64,000 nt of DNA from Streptomyces sp. A012304 (GTDB lineage: Bacteria; Actinomycetota; Actinomycetes; Streptomycetales; Streptomycetaceae). The stretch covers positions 169,797-233,796 of the forward strand of contig NZ_BQUN01000095.1 in assembly GCF_026008495.1 (NCBI RefSeq), written 5' to 3'. Made by a program: the position numbers and the translations under genes. Each line of letters opens with the position of its first letter. Position 1 is the first letter of the stretch. The notes under the pieces were generated by a model. The model had not been told where the DNA came from and searched no databases. It was given only the letters and a program-made list of their open reading frames with translations. Positions 51,219 through 60,788 of the stretch are shown here, in pieces.

Positions 51219-51329
51219 CGGAGGGCTCTTCCCGGGGCTCTTCCGGAAAAGGAGAATGGGAACCGTTTCCACCTGTAGGGTCGGGTGGGACGGGACAGCG
51301 AGGGCGAGACGGCAAGGTGGCACGACCGG

Positions 51330-52088
51330 ATGGGGCTGAGTCTGGCTACGGCGGAGCGATGGGTGGAGCGCTGGGAACGCCAGCAGCAGCGGTACGCCGT
51401 CGACCGTGAGGAGCGTTTCACCGTGATCGCCGATGTCGTCGAGCACGGCGTCGCGGGCCGCCCGGCCCGGCCGCTCGTCATCGACCTCGGCTGCGGCCCC
51501 GGCTCGCTCGCGGCCCGTCTGGCCCAGCGGCTGCCGAACGCGGACATCGTGGCCGTCGACCGGGATCCGCTGCTGCTGGAGCTGGCCCGCACCCATCACG
51601 CGGACGCGGCCCGCTATGTCGACGCGGAGATCGGCGCGGCGGGCTGGACGGCGGCGCTGGGCCTGGACCGCCCGCTGGACGCGGCCGTGTCGACGACCGC
51701 GCTGCACTACCTGGGCCCGGAGGAGCTGCGCCGCACCTACCGTGAGCTGGCGGCGCTGCTGCGGCCGGGGGGGGTACTCGTCAACGGCGACCACTTCCCG
51801 CAGGGCGCTCCCGCGCTGGCCGAGGTCGCGGAGTACGTCGGCCTTCGGCGGGCGCAACGGCAGCGGGCGCACGTCCACGAGGACTGGTCGGCCTGGTGGA
51901 CGGCCGTCGGGGAGGATCCCGAACTGACCGACCTCCTCGCGGAACGCGCTCGCCGGCCGGCCGGGCTGGTCTCCTCCGCGCCCGTCCCTCTCGACACCCA
52001 TCTGCGGCTGCTGCGGGAGGCGGGGTTCGGGCAGGTGGGCGTGGTCTGGCAGTACGGCGACAGCCATGTGGTCGTCGCGTTCCGCTAG
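51330..52088 (+). CDS. class I SAM-dependent methyltransferase
   Basis: A 252-residue protein. Motif I is LVIDLGCGPGSLAARLA, motif II VAVDRDPLLLELA, and a post-I region with STTALHYLGPEELRRTYREL; this is the Methyltransf_25 type for small molecules. An upstream GTG (51285) extends the frame, but family similarity starts at MGLSLATAERWVERWERQQQ. About 110 bp separate it from the PLP operon, so it may be its own unit or part of that pathway; sequence does not decide. Confidence 0.85.
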   Translation: MGLSLATAERWVERWERQQQRYAVDREERFTVIADVVEHGVAGRPARPLVIDLGCGPGSLAARLAQRLPNADIVAVDRDPLLLELARTHHADAARYVDAEIGAAGWTAALGLDRPLDAAVSTTALHYLGPEELRRTYRELAALLRPGGVLVNGDHFPQGAPALAEVAEYVGLRRAQRQRAHVHEDWSAWWTAVGEDPELTDLLAERARRPAGLVSSAPVPLDTHLRLLREAGFGQVGVVWQYGDSHVVVAFR

Positions 52089-52232
52089 GCGCTGTCCGCT
52101 GGGAGGTGGCGGGGGGGTTTCGGTTCGCCGAGGGTCTCGTGCGGCCGTGCGGGTGCGTCGTGGCTGGGCGCGCGGTTCCCCGCGCCCCCATCGGTGCTGG
52201 CGCCACCGAGGTCTTCGGGGTGGGCTCGGCGA

Positions 52233-52267
52233 AGGGCCGCACCCCCGTCTTCCGGGGATGCGGCCCT
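52233..52267. terminator. terminator between methyltransferase and aconitase genes
   Basis: AGGGCCGCA (52233-52241) pairs with TGCGGCCCT (52259-52267), continued by CCCCG/CGGGG after one mismatch. It lies 21 bp beyond the acnA stop on the minus strand and after the convergent methyltransferase gene. Confidence 0.8.
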
Positions 52268-52288
52268 GCCGTACCGCTTGGTCGCTGA

Positions 52289-55006
<2,718 letters not shown>

Positions 55007-55073
55007 GACAGTCTCCTTCATTGATGTGCGCGTACCACCGCATCCTGCCGCCACGCGAGCTTGGCCGATCCGC

Positions 55074-55092
55074 TAAGGTAAGGCTAAGTTAG
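55074..55092. promoter_or_regulatory. iron-box-like element upstream of acnA
   Basis: TAAGGTAAGGCTAAGTTAG matches 14 of 19 positions of the DmdR/IdeR-type iron box (TTAGGTTAGGCTAACCTAA). It is 68 bp upstream of the acnA start codon. Iron-dependent control would suit an iron-sulfur enzyme, but the match is imperfect. Confidence 0.45.
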
Positions 55093-55146
55093 GTCACCCT
55101 TACTGCCAGACCGATGATGCGTGCGGCTGCGGTGCGCCTCGGCAGA

Positions 55147-55164
55147 TATCTCGATGTCGAGATA
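55147..55164. promoter_or_regulatory. operator-like palindrome upstream of the DUF4236 gene
   Basis: TATCTCGATGTCGAGATA is perfectly symmetric apart from the two central bases and is followed by AAC. A related site with the same TCTC..GAGATAAC layout is at 55519-55537 before the HTH-MurA gene, so the HTH of that protein is a candidate binder. Confidence 0.6.
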
Positions 55165-55274
55165 ACTCTAGTACATGGGGGCTGGTTGGTCATGCCTTGG
55201 GGCGGCCGAGCCGGGGTAGACGAGAGCGGACGAGGCACACGGGAAGCGCCGGCCGAACCGACGAAGGAGGCCCG

Positions 55275-55472
55275 ATGCCCCTCACCTTCCGCAAGAGCTT
55301 CCGGATCCTGCCCGGCGTGCGGCTGAACATCAACCGGCGGTCGTGGTCCATCACGACCGGCGGCGCACACGGCCCGCGCCATACGCACAGCAGCACGGGG
55401 CGCCGTACGACATCGGTGGATTTGCCCGGACCTTTCGGATGGCGCCGCACACGCTCCGCCAAACGGCGCTGA
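55275..55472 (+). CDS. DUF4236 small protein
   Basis: A 65-residue basic protein starting MPLTFRKSFRILPGVRLNIN and continuing RRSWSITTGG, the typical DUF4236 sequence. That domain is found alone or fused in many bacteria and its function is unknown. The ATG at 55275 has GAAGGAGG upstream. It lies between two related palindromes and directly upstream of the HTH-MurA gene, likely in one transcription unit. Confidence 0.85.
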   Translation: MPLTFRKSFRILPGVRLNINRRSWSITTGGAHGPRHTHSSTGRRTTSVDLPGPFGWRRTRSAKRR

Positions 55473-55518
55473 CACCGCGTCAAACCCGTTCACCTGAACG
55501 GACCCCCCAAGAGGCGAC

Positions 55519-55537
55519 ATCTCATATCTGAGATAAC
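55519..55537. promoter_or_regulatory. operator-like palindrome upstream of HTH-murA
   Basis: ATCTCATATCTGAGAT (six-base arms, four-base centre), then AAC, ends 13 bp before the start codon. A protein bound here would cover the ribosome-binding site region. It shares arm sequence with 55147-55164, suggesting autoregulation by the HTH domain. Confidence 0.6.
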
Positions 55538-55546
55538 CTCAGCCTC

Positions 55547-57076
55547 ATGGCAGACGACTACCTCGTACGCATCGGCAAGCTCATCCGTGACGCCCGGCAG
55601 CACCGGGGCTGGACACAGGCGCAGCTGGCCGAGGCGCTCGGAACCAGCCAGAGCGCCGTCAACCGGATCGAGCGGGGCAACCAGAACATCAGCCTTGAGA
55701 TGATCGCTCGTATCGGTGAAGCCCTCGACAGTGAGATCGTCTCACTGGGCTACGCGGGGCCGATGCATCTGCGGGTGGTGGGCGGCCGGCGGCTGTCCGG
55801 CGCCATCGACGTCAAGACCAGCAAGAACGCCTGTGTGGCCCTGCTGTGCGCCACGCTGCTCAACCGGGGGCGCACGGTGCTGCGCCGCGTCGCCCGCATC
55901 GAGGAGGTCTACCGCCTCCTGGAGGTGCTGCACTCGATCGGCGTGCGCACCCGCTGGATCAACGACGGCGTCGACCTGGAGATCGTGCCGCCGGCCGAGC
56001 TGGACATGGCGGCGATCGACGCCGACGCCGCCGTCCGCACCCGCTCGATCATCATGTTCTTCGGCCCGCTGCTGCACCGCATGGACCACTTCAAGCTGCC
56101 TTACGCCGGCGGCTGCGACCTGGGCACGCGGACCATCGAACCGCACATGATCGCGCTGCGCCGGTTCGGGCTGGACATCGCGGCGACGGAGGGCCAGTAC
56201 CACGCCCGGGTCGACCGTTCGGTCCGCCCGGACCGCCCGATCGTGCTGACCGAGCGCGGGGACACCGTCACCGAGAACGCGCTGCTGGCCGCCGCCCGGC
56301 ACGACGGCGTCACCGTCATCCGCAACGCCTCCTCCAACTACATGGTCCAGGACCTGTGCTTCTTCCTGGAGGCGCTCGGTGTCCAGGTCGAGGGCATCGG
56401 CACCACCACGCTCACCGTGCACGGCGTGCCGGACATCGACGTCGACGTCGACTACTCCCCCTCCGAGGACCCGGTCGAGGCGATGAGCCTGCTGGCCGCC
56501 GCCGTCGTCACGGAGTCCGAGCTGACGGTACGCCGGGTGCCGATCGAGTTCCTGGAGATCGAGCTGGCCGTCCTGGAGGAGATGGGCCTCGACCACGACC
56601 GCACCCCCGAGTACGTCGCCGACAACGGCCGTACCCGGCTGGTGGACCTGACCGTGCGGCCGTCCAAGCTGGAGGCGCCGATCGACAAGATCCACCCGAT
56701 GCCGTTCCCCGGCCTGAACATCGACAACGTGCCGTTCTTCGCGGCGATCGCGGCCGTCGCGCAGGGCAAGACCCTGATCCACGACTGGGTCTACGACAAC
56801 CGCGCCATCTACCTGACGGACCTCAACCGCCTAGGCGGACGGCTCCAGCTGCTCGACCCGCACCGCGTCCTGGTCGAGGGCCCGACGCGCTGGCGCGCCG
56901 CCGAGATGATGTGCCCGCCCGCCCTGCGCCCCGCGGTGGTGGTACTGCTGGCGATGATGGCGGCGGAGGGCACGTCCGTGCTGCGCAACGTGTACGTCAT
57001 CAACCGCGGCTACGAGGACCTGGCGGAGCGGCTCAACTCGATCGGGGCACAGATCGAGACGTTCCGGGACATCTGA
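55547..57076 (+). CDS. murA2: HTH-MurA fusion (UDP-GlcNAc enolpyruvyl transferase homologue with XRE domain)
   Basis: A 509-residue protein. Residues 1-70 form an XRE/Cro helix-turn-helix (GWTQAQLAEALGTSQSAVNR, then IERGNQNISLEMI). The rest is an EPSP/MurA barrel: conserved Lys-Asn in KTSKNACVALL, and the fosfomycin-target cysteine is present (Cys190 in YAGGCDLGTRTIEPH), though the loop reads GGCDLGTR rather than GGCxIGxR. MurA makes the first committed peptidoglycan precursor. A DNA-binding domain on it suggests a metabolite-sensing regulator or an enzyme that controls its own gene. It corresponds to S. coelicolor SCO5998 next to acnA. Confidence 0.9.
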   Translation: MADDYLVRIGKLIRDARQHRGWTQAQLAEALGTSQSAVNRIERGNQNISLEMIARIGEALDSEIVSLGYAGPMHLRVVGGRRLSGAIDVKTSKNACVALLCATLLNRGRTVLRRVARIEEVYRLLEVLHSIGVRTRWINDGVDLEIVPPAELDMAAIDADAAVRTRSIIMFFGPLLHRMDHFKLPYAGGCDLGTRTIEPHMIALRRFGLDIAATEGQYHARVDRSVRPDRPIVLTERGDTVTENALLAAARHDGVTVIRNASSNYMVQDLCFFLEALGVQVEGIGTTTLTVHGVPDIDVDVDYSPSEDPVEAMSLLAAAVVTESELTVRRVPIEFLEIELAVLEEMGLDHDRTPEYVADNGRTRLVDLTVRPSKLEAPIDKIHPMPFPGLNIDNVPFFAAIAAVAQGKTLIHDWVYDNRAIYLTDLNRLGGRLQLLDPHRVLVEGPTRWRAAEMMCPPALRPAVVVLLAMMAAEGTSVLRNVYVINRGYEDLAERLNSIGAQIETFRDI

Positions 57077-57100
57077 GCGCCTTCAGGAACAACGCCGCTA

Positions 57101-57140
57101 AACCCCTCCTGACCTGCGTGTATGTAAGCCAGGAGGGGTT
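57101..57140. terminator. terminator after HTH-murA
   Basis: AACCCCTCCTG (57101-57111) pairs with CAGGAGGGGTT (57130-57140), an 11-bp stem with an 18-base loop, 24 bp after the stop codon. Confidence 0.8.
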
Positions 57141-57230
57141 CTGCTTCGCCTGTGGGACTTCTCAGGGACTTTTGGGTCGAGGCCGTGCGCATCATGCCCC
57201 TTACCGCTCCCCCACCGTCATACTGGAGGC

Positions 57231-57623
57231 ATGTCCTCCAGCCCACAGCACCCCGCACCCGATCCAAGCGGCCCCTCGGGGGCGGTCGCCGAGGATCTCG
57301 CGCTGTACCGGGAGAAGTTTTGGCGACGTCTGCCGGAGTCGCTGGACGAGCTGCATGGCCCGGCCCAAGGGGTCGTAGAGCTGCCGCTGCACATGGCCTG
57401 GTCGGGGATGACCTCGTACGACATGAGCAAGCCCCGTCAGCGCATGGGCCTGTACCGCACTGTCCTGCACGAGGGCCTGCACGACGATCTGCCCCAATTC
57501 CTCAACCGGGATCTTCTCCTCCAGATGTGGCCGGTGCTGCGCACACTCGTCGGCCGCACTGTGCGCACCGTCTGGGAGGACGCCTTCCCCCAGCTCGCCT
57601 CCCGCACCCGGGCGGCTGCGTGA
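57231..57623 (+). CDS. 130-residue partner of the AbiEii-like protein
   Basis: A small acidic, helical protein without signal peptide. Central sequence EKFWRRLPESLDELHGPAQGVVELPLHMAW is followed by QRMGLYRTVLHEGLHDDLPQ and ends LRTLVGRTVRTVWEDAFPQL. No family is recognised with confidence. Its stop overlaps the GTG of the AbiEii-like gene (GTGA), the tight coupling expected of an antitoxin-toxin pair, but it does not look like the usual winged-helix AbiEi antitoxin. Confidence 0.75.
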   Translation: MSSSPQHPAPDPSGPSGAVAEDLALYREKFWRRLPESLDELHGPAQGVVELPLHMAWSGMTSYDMSKPRQRMGLYRTVLHEGLHDDLPQFLNRDLLLQMWPVLRTLVGRTVRTVWEDAFPQLASRTRAAA

Positions 57624-58297
57624 CGGACATGCCGGAGCTGCACACGCGGCTCCTGGCGGATGTGATCGCGCTCGGTTCCCCGTATCCATTGGTTCTCACC
57701 GGTGGTTACGCTGTGCGGGCACACCGCCTCGTAAACCGCCCCAGCCAGGACCTCGACGTCGCCACCGAGAATCCGGCACCCATGGCCGACATCGTGGCCA
57801 CGCTCCGCGCTGGGCTGGAAGCCCGCGGCTGGAAGGTGCACGCGCTGGAGACTGCCCCGCTGTCCGCCCGCTTCACCGTGTCCGATCCGGCCACCGGGCA
57901 GGAATGCGAGGTCGACATCCTCAAGGAGATCTTCTGGCGGCCGGTCGCCCAGAGCCCGTACGGGCCCGTCCTCGCGGAGGAGGACGTGATCGGGACCAAG
58001 GTCCGCGCCCTTGCCGACCGCGGAGCGCCCCGCGACCTGATCGACGTGTTCGCAGCCTCCCGCCGCTGGGCCAACGCTGAGCTCGAGGAGTTCGGCCGAC
58101 GTCATGCCCGCGGCCGCTTCGAGCGCGAGGATCTGCAATCGAACCTCGCGGGCGCCGAGTGGACCGATGACGAAGCCTTCGCCGCCTATGGGCTCAGTGA
58201 CGCCACCATCACCGCTCTCCGCTCCTGGGCCGTGGAGTGGGCCGACGACCTCGCGGCCCGCCTCCTCGAAGAGGCCGATGATCCGGACATCGACTGA
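57620..58297 (+). CDS. AbiEii-like nucleotidyltransferase
   Basis: A 225-residue protein of the nucleotidyltransferase fold. LVLTGGYAVRAHRLVNRPSQ followed by DLDVAT gives the GG...DxD catalytic pattern (Asp44, Asp46), and VDILKEIFWRPV supplies the third acid. The C-terminal DLIDVFAASRRW helix is typical of AbiEii/AbiGii (type IV toxin) proteins, which modify tRNA or nucleotides and can abort phage infection. The GTG start overlaps the upstream gene. Whether it is a toxin or a housekeeping transferase cannot be told from sequence. Confidence 0.8.
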   Translation: MTDMPELHTRLLADVIALGSPYPLVLTGGYAVRAHRLVNRPSQDLDVATENPAPMADIVATLRAGLEARGWKVHALETAPLSARFTVSDPATGQECEVDILKEIFWRPVAQSPYGPVLAEEDVIGTKVRALADRGAPRDLIDVFAASRRWANAELEEFGRRHARGRFEREDLQSNLAGAEWTDDEAFAAYGLSDATITALRSWAVEWADDLAARLLEEADDPDID

Positions 58298-58640
58298 TCA
58301 CGTCCGGATGAGATCTCGTCTGGAAGCGATCAGAGCAAGAGCCGAGAAGCGAGTAGGTGGGACAGCGGTAGTTACGGGCTTCAAGCACGCCGGGCAGACC
58401 CTGGGGACGCCCCTCGCTCGTCCCGACACGCTCGGCCTCCATGGTTTCGGCCTGGAAGCCGGCGCGAGCAAGTCAGCGTGCCGTGCGCGCCATGCTGCAA
58501 GCACTGCGCCCCTGCCCGCCCCGTGGTCCACCGGCTCCCAGACGTCACGGGCCAGCTGGCCAATCTCGATCAGGGCATGGCGTTCTAACGGCCTGACCCG
58601 CGATTGAGATCAGGTTGTGCTGGCCTGGTGGTTCGGCTGG
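58298..58640. other. gene-poor stretch with possible relics
   Basis: About 340 bp. On the minus strand at 58440-58590 a frame reads ERHALIEIGQLARDVWEPVD and looks protein-like, but it has no start and no neighbours. It may be the relic of a gene cut by the adjacent transposase sequence. No RNA gene or strong hairpin seen. Confidence 0.4.
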
Positions 58641-58647
58641 TGGTGAT

Positions 58648-59180
58648 TCAGCAGGCCGTCGCGCTGAGGGGCACGAGTTCGGTGCTCGTCTTGCGCCGGG
58701 CGGCCCGCCGGGCTACTCGGTCGGAGACGAGCCCGGCGATAGCCCGGTGGGTGTCGCCGTAGTACTCGCGGCGTCCGGTGTATCGCTGGAGGGGACGCCA
58801 CTGCCGGTGTTCTGCGTTGGCGTGCTCGACACAGATCCGGCGGGAGGACTGGCGGCGGCGCATTTCGCGCCATCCGTACCGCTCGCTCAGCGGCCCGTCG
58901 TCGAGGTCCTTCGGCTTCCTCTGCGGCGCGAAGATCTGGTCGGGAAACTCGTTGGCCAGGCCCCGGTAGCCCTCGTCGACCTCGGCTTTGACCGTCGGGC
59001 GTTGGCGGAGCTGCTCGGCGATGCCTTCGGTGCGCAGGGCGGTCTGGTCGTGCATCCGGCCGGGCCGCTCGGCTCCTGACCACAGGGTGCGGCCCTGGTG
59101 ATCGCTGATCGTGGTCGTCTCGATGGTGTTCTGCCTGCGCTTGCCGGAGATGAAGGCACGCCTGCCGGGGCGGTTCGCCT
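58648..59180 (-). pseudogene. 5'-truncated DDE transposase
   Basis: The minus strand from about 59180 reads GRRAFISGKRRQNTIETTTI, then MHDQTALRTEGIAEQLRQRP, VDEGYRGLANEFPDQIFAPQ and RICVEHANAEHRQWRPLQRY. It ends at 58648 with the normal-looking STELVPLSATAC. This is the C-terminal half of a DDE_Tnp_4-type transposase, with the second Asp (VDEGY) and the Glu (CVEHAN). The N-terminal half with the first catalytic Asp is absent, so it is inactive. It is unrelated in sequence to the transposase at 20464. Confidence 0.8.
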
Positions 59181-59388
59181 GAGGGCGGCGGCATAGAGCC
59201 GAGAGAGTGGCTGCGGGCAGCGGGGCTTTCCTGGAACTTTCCTGGGACTTCCGGCTGCATCAACGGGCAAGAGCGTGAAACAACTCAAAGGCCATTACTG
59301 CAAGTCAGCGACCCGCGACCGCCCATTGCAGCAGGTCACGCGGCCCGCTGGTCTCCTCCGGGACATCTGACGCGACTCCGGATGGACG

Positions 59389-59441
59389 CCGCCGCATCCG
59401 TTTTTGGCCAGTACGAACACTGGTCGCGGTGGATGCGGCGG
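59389..59441. terminator. nested hairpin after the DUF397 gene
   Basis: CCGCCGCATCC (59389-59399) pairs with GGATGCGGCGG (59431-59441). Inside the loop GCCAGT...ACTGGT (59407-59423) forms a second stem. It ends 25 bp beyond the DUF397 stop on the minus strand and is a likely terminator. Confidence 0.6.
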
Positions 59442-59465
59442 CTCTTCCGGCCGTGCCGCGCTCGG

Positions 59466-59666
59466 CTACACCTCCGAGGTGCCCGACACGAACCCCACGA
59501 AGGGCGCCCAGCCCTCGCGGCCCACGGCGAAGGGCGGGCGGGACACGTCCTTGGAGTCACGGACATGAACGGCGTGTTCGGCGATCGCGATCTCCACGCA
59601 GTCATCGCCCTGGCTGCCGCTGTAGCTGGACTTGAACCACGTGAGTTCCGTCGCACTGCCACTCAT
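59466..59666 (-). CDS. DUF397 protein
   Basis: A 66-residue protein with the family sequence LTWFKSSYSGSQGDDCVEIA and VRDSKDVSRPPF, then WAPFVGFV. DUF397 proteins are partners of WhiJ-type regulators in streptomycete development. The ATG overlaps the stop of the HTH gene (ATGA). Confidence 0.92.
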   Translation of the reverse strand: MSGSATELTWFKSSYSGSQGDDCVEIAIAEHAVHVRDSKDVSRPPFAVGREGWAPFVGFVSGTSEV

Positions 59667-60544
59667 AGCTCTCCTCGGAGTCGCTCCAGCAAGGCCCGGG
59701 ATTCGTCGGGGCTGAGGGCCTGTGAGCGCAGTGTTTCATAGCGTTGGCAGAGGACACTCACCTCTTTCGGGTCGGAGATCAACCGACCGTTCTCCTGCCC
59801 TTCGGAGTAGCAGAGCCGCTGTCCCGCGGGGGTCTCCAAGATCCGCACCGGCCCATCCAGGCACGGGTGCAACCCCGCCTCAAGCGGCACCACTTGAAGC
59901 GTCACATTGCGCGGAGCGGTGCGCTCAAGGACATGGTCGAACAGCTCGCGCATCGCCTCCGAGTCCCCGAACCGCCGCCGGAACACATGCTCCTCCACGA
60001 TGAAGCTGAACGGCACGGTGGGCCGTTCCCACATCATCCGCTGGCGGTCCATCCGTGCGGCGAGGAGCGCCTCCAACTCCTCGTCGGTCCGCAGCGGGAT
60101 CGTGCCCTCGAACACCGCCCGCGCATACGCCTCCGACTGCAACAACCCCGGCACCAGCCGGCACTCGTAGGTGCACAGACTCACCGCCTCCCGCTCCAGC
60201 CGCGCCCATCGCCGGAACCATGCCGCGAGTCCCGGCTCGCCCCGGGTGAGATGGCGCGCGCCCTTCCGCAGCGCCCCGGTGTTTCCGGTCGCCCCCTCCC
60301 CGCGCTCGACGAACGCCTCGTCCGGCATCCGACGGCCCAACTCCACCGACGCCACCGTGTGCTTGGAGTACCGCACGATGTCGGCGAACTCGCTCCGGCT
60401 GAGCCCCGCGTGCTCCCGTAGGGCCTGGACGACCGCGCCGAACGTACGCAGGCTGTCCGACGGATGGGGTTCGCGCTCCCACTCCCCCGTCGGAACCGCC
60501 TGGTCGGCCCCGCCCGTGGCCGCCTCCCCTTCGACGATGTCCAT
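59663..60544 (-). CDS. WhiJ-like XRE regulator (DUF5753)
   Basis: A 293-residue DNA-binding protein. The HTH is at about 32-80 (FGAVVQALREHAGLSRSEFA, then DIVRYSKHTVASVELGRRMP). The DUF5753 region follows (about 105-285; CTYECRLVPGLLQSEAYARA and FIVEEHVFRRRFG). WhiJ-like proteins act with DUF397 partners to influence sporulation or antibiotic onset in Streptomyces. No ribosome site is obvious for ATG 60544. A CACTGT direct repeat and a 21-bp palindrome lie upstream at 60615-60654. Confidence 0.9.
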   Translation of the reverse strand: MDIVEGEAATGGADQAVPTGEWEREPHPSDSLRTFGAVVQALREHAGLSRSEFADIVRYSKHTVASVELGRRMPDEAFVERGEGATGNTGALRKGARHLTRGEPGLAAWFRRWARLEREAVSLCTYECRLVPGLLQSEAYARAVFEGTIPLRTDEELEALLAARMDRQRMMWERPTVPFSFIVEEHVFRRRFGDSEAMRELFDHVLERTAPRNVTLQVVPLEAGLHPCLDGPVRILETPAGQRLCYSEGQENGRLISDPKEVSVLCQRYETLRSQALSPDESRALLERLRGEL

Positions 60545-60614
60545 CCGCCGCCCCTCTCTCCAGCCGCTCGGGCCCGCACACGTTCAGCGCACAGCGTGGC
60601 TGGTGGGCCAGCGC

Positions 60615-60654
60615 ACTGTCTACTCACTGTGCTCGTACGCTGACTCAGCGTACG
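60615..60654. promoter_or_regulatory. operator candidates upstream of the WhiJ-like gene
   Basis: CACTGT occurs twice with five bases between (60615-60620 and 60626-60631), followed by the perfect inverted repeat CGTACGCTGA-C-TCAGCGTACG (60634-60654). The pair lies 70-110 bp upstream of the WhiJ-like start and 135 bp before the oxidoreductase gene on the other strand. Confidence 0.6.
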
Positions 60655-60686
60655 CGGGTCGGGACGGGGCCAGCCGACTTTCCTAC

Positions 60687-60710
60687 TTTTCCTATCGAAT
60701 TACTAGGGAA
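60687..60710 (+). promoter_or_regulatory. 24-bp motif upstream of the sulfur oxidoreductase gene
   Basis: TTTTCCTATCGAATTACTAG followed by GGAA. It matches 62642-62665 on the other strand at 20 of 24 positions. Outer parts TTCCTA and TAGGGAA form an imperfect inverted repeat. Position 79 bp before the start suits an operator or promoter element. The Rrf2 regulator encoded between the two copies is the natural candidate ligand. Confidence 0.6.
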
Positions 60711-60741
60711 GCCTTGACGGTGTCCGTGGCGGGTGCGCAGC

Positions 60742-60774
60742 ATGTGCAACGGCAGTCTCTGCGGCCGACCTTGA
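60742..60774 (+). CDS. possible Cys-containing leader ORF
   Basis: ATG at 60742 encodes MCNGSLCGRP and stops 15 bases before the oxidoreductase start. Two cysteines in ten residues, ahead of a sulfur-acquisition gene, recall cysteine-responsive leader ORFs of actinobacteria. No ribosome site is obvious. Confidence 0.4.
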   Translation: MCNGSLCGRP

Positions 60775-60788
60775 GGAGAGGCACCTCC

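Noticed and set aside
51255..51275. LacI-type operator (GGGAACCGTTTCC) before the methyltransferase
   Set aside because: Arms are unequal and the surrounding spacing is poor; kept only as a weak possibility.
47222..52088. Complete natural-product biosynthetic cluster
   Set aside because: No synthetase, synthase core or resistance/export gene belongs to this group; the ABC-F ATPase at 43893 is separated by the LPMO gene.
57160..59260. Possible att repeats (GGGACTT-type) bounding an island with the AbiEii-like pair
   Set aside because: The similar stretches near 57165 and 59241 share fewer than ten bases and no integrase or tRNA gene is nearby.
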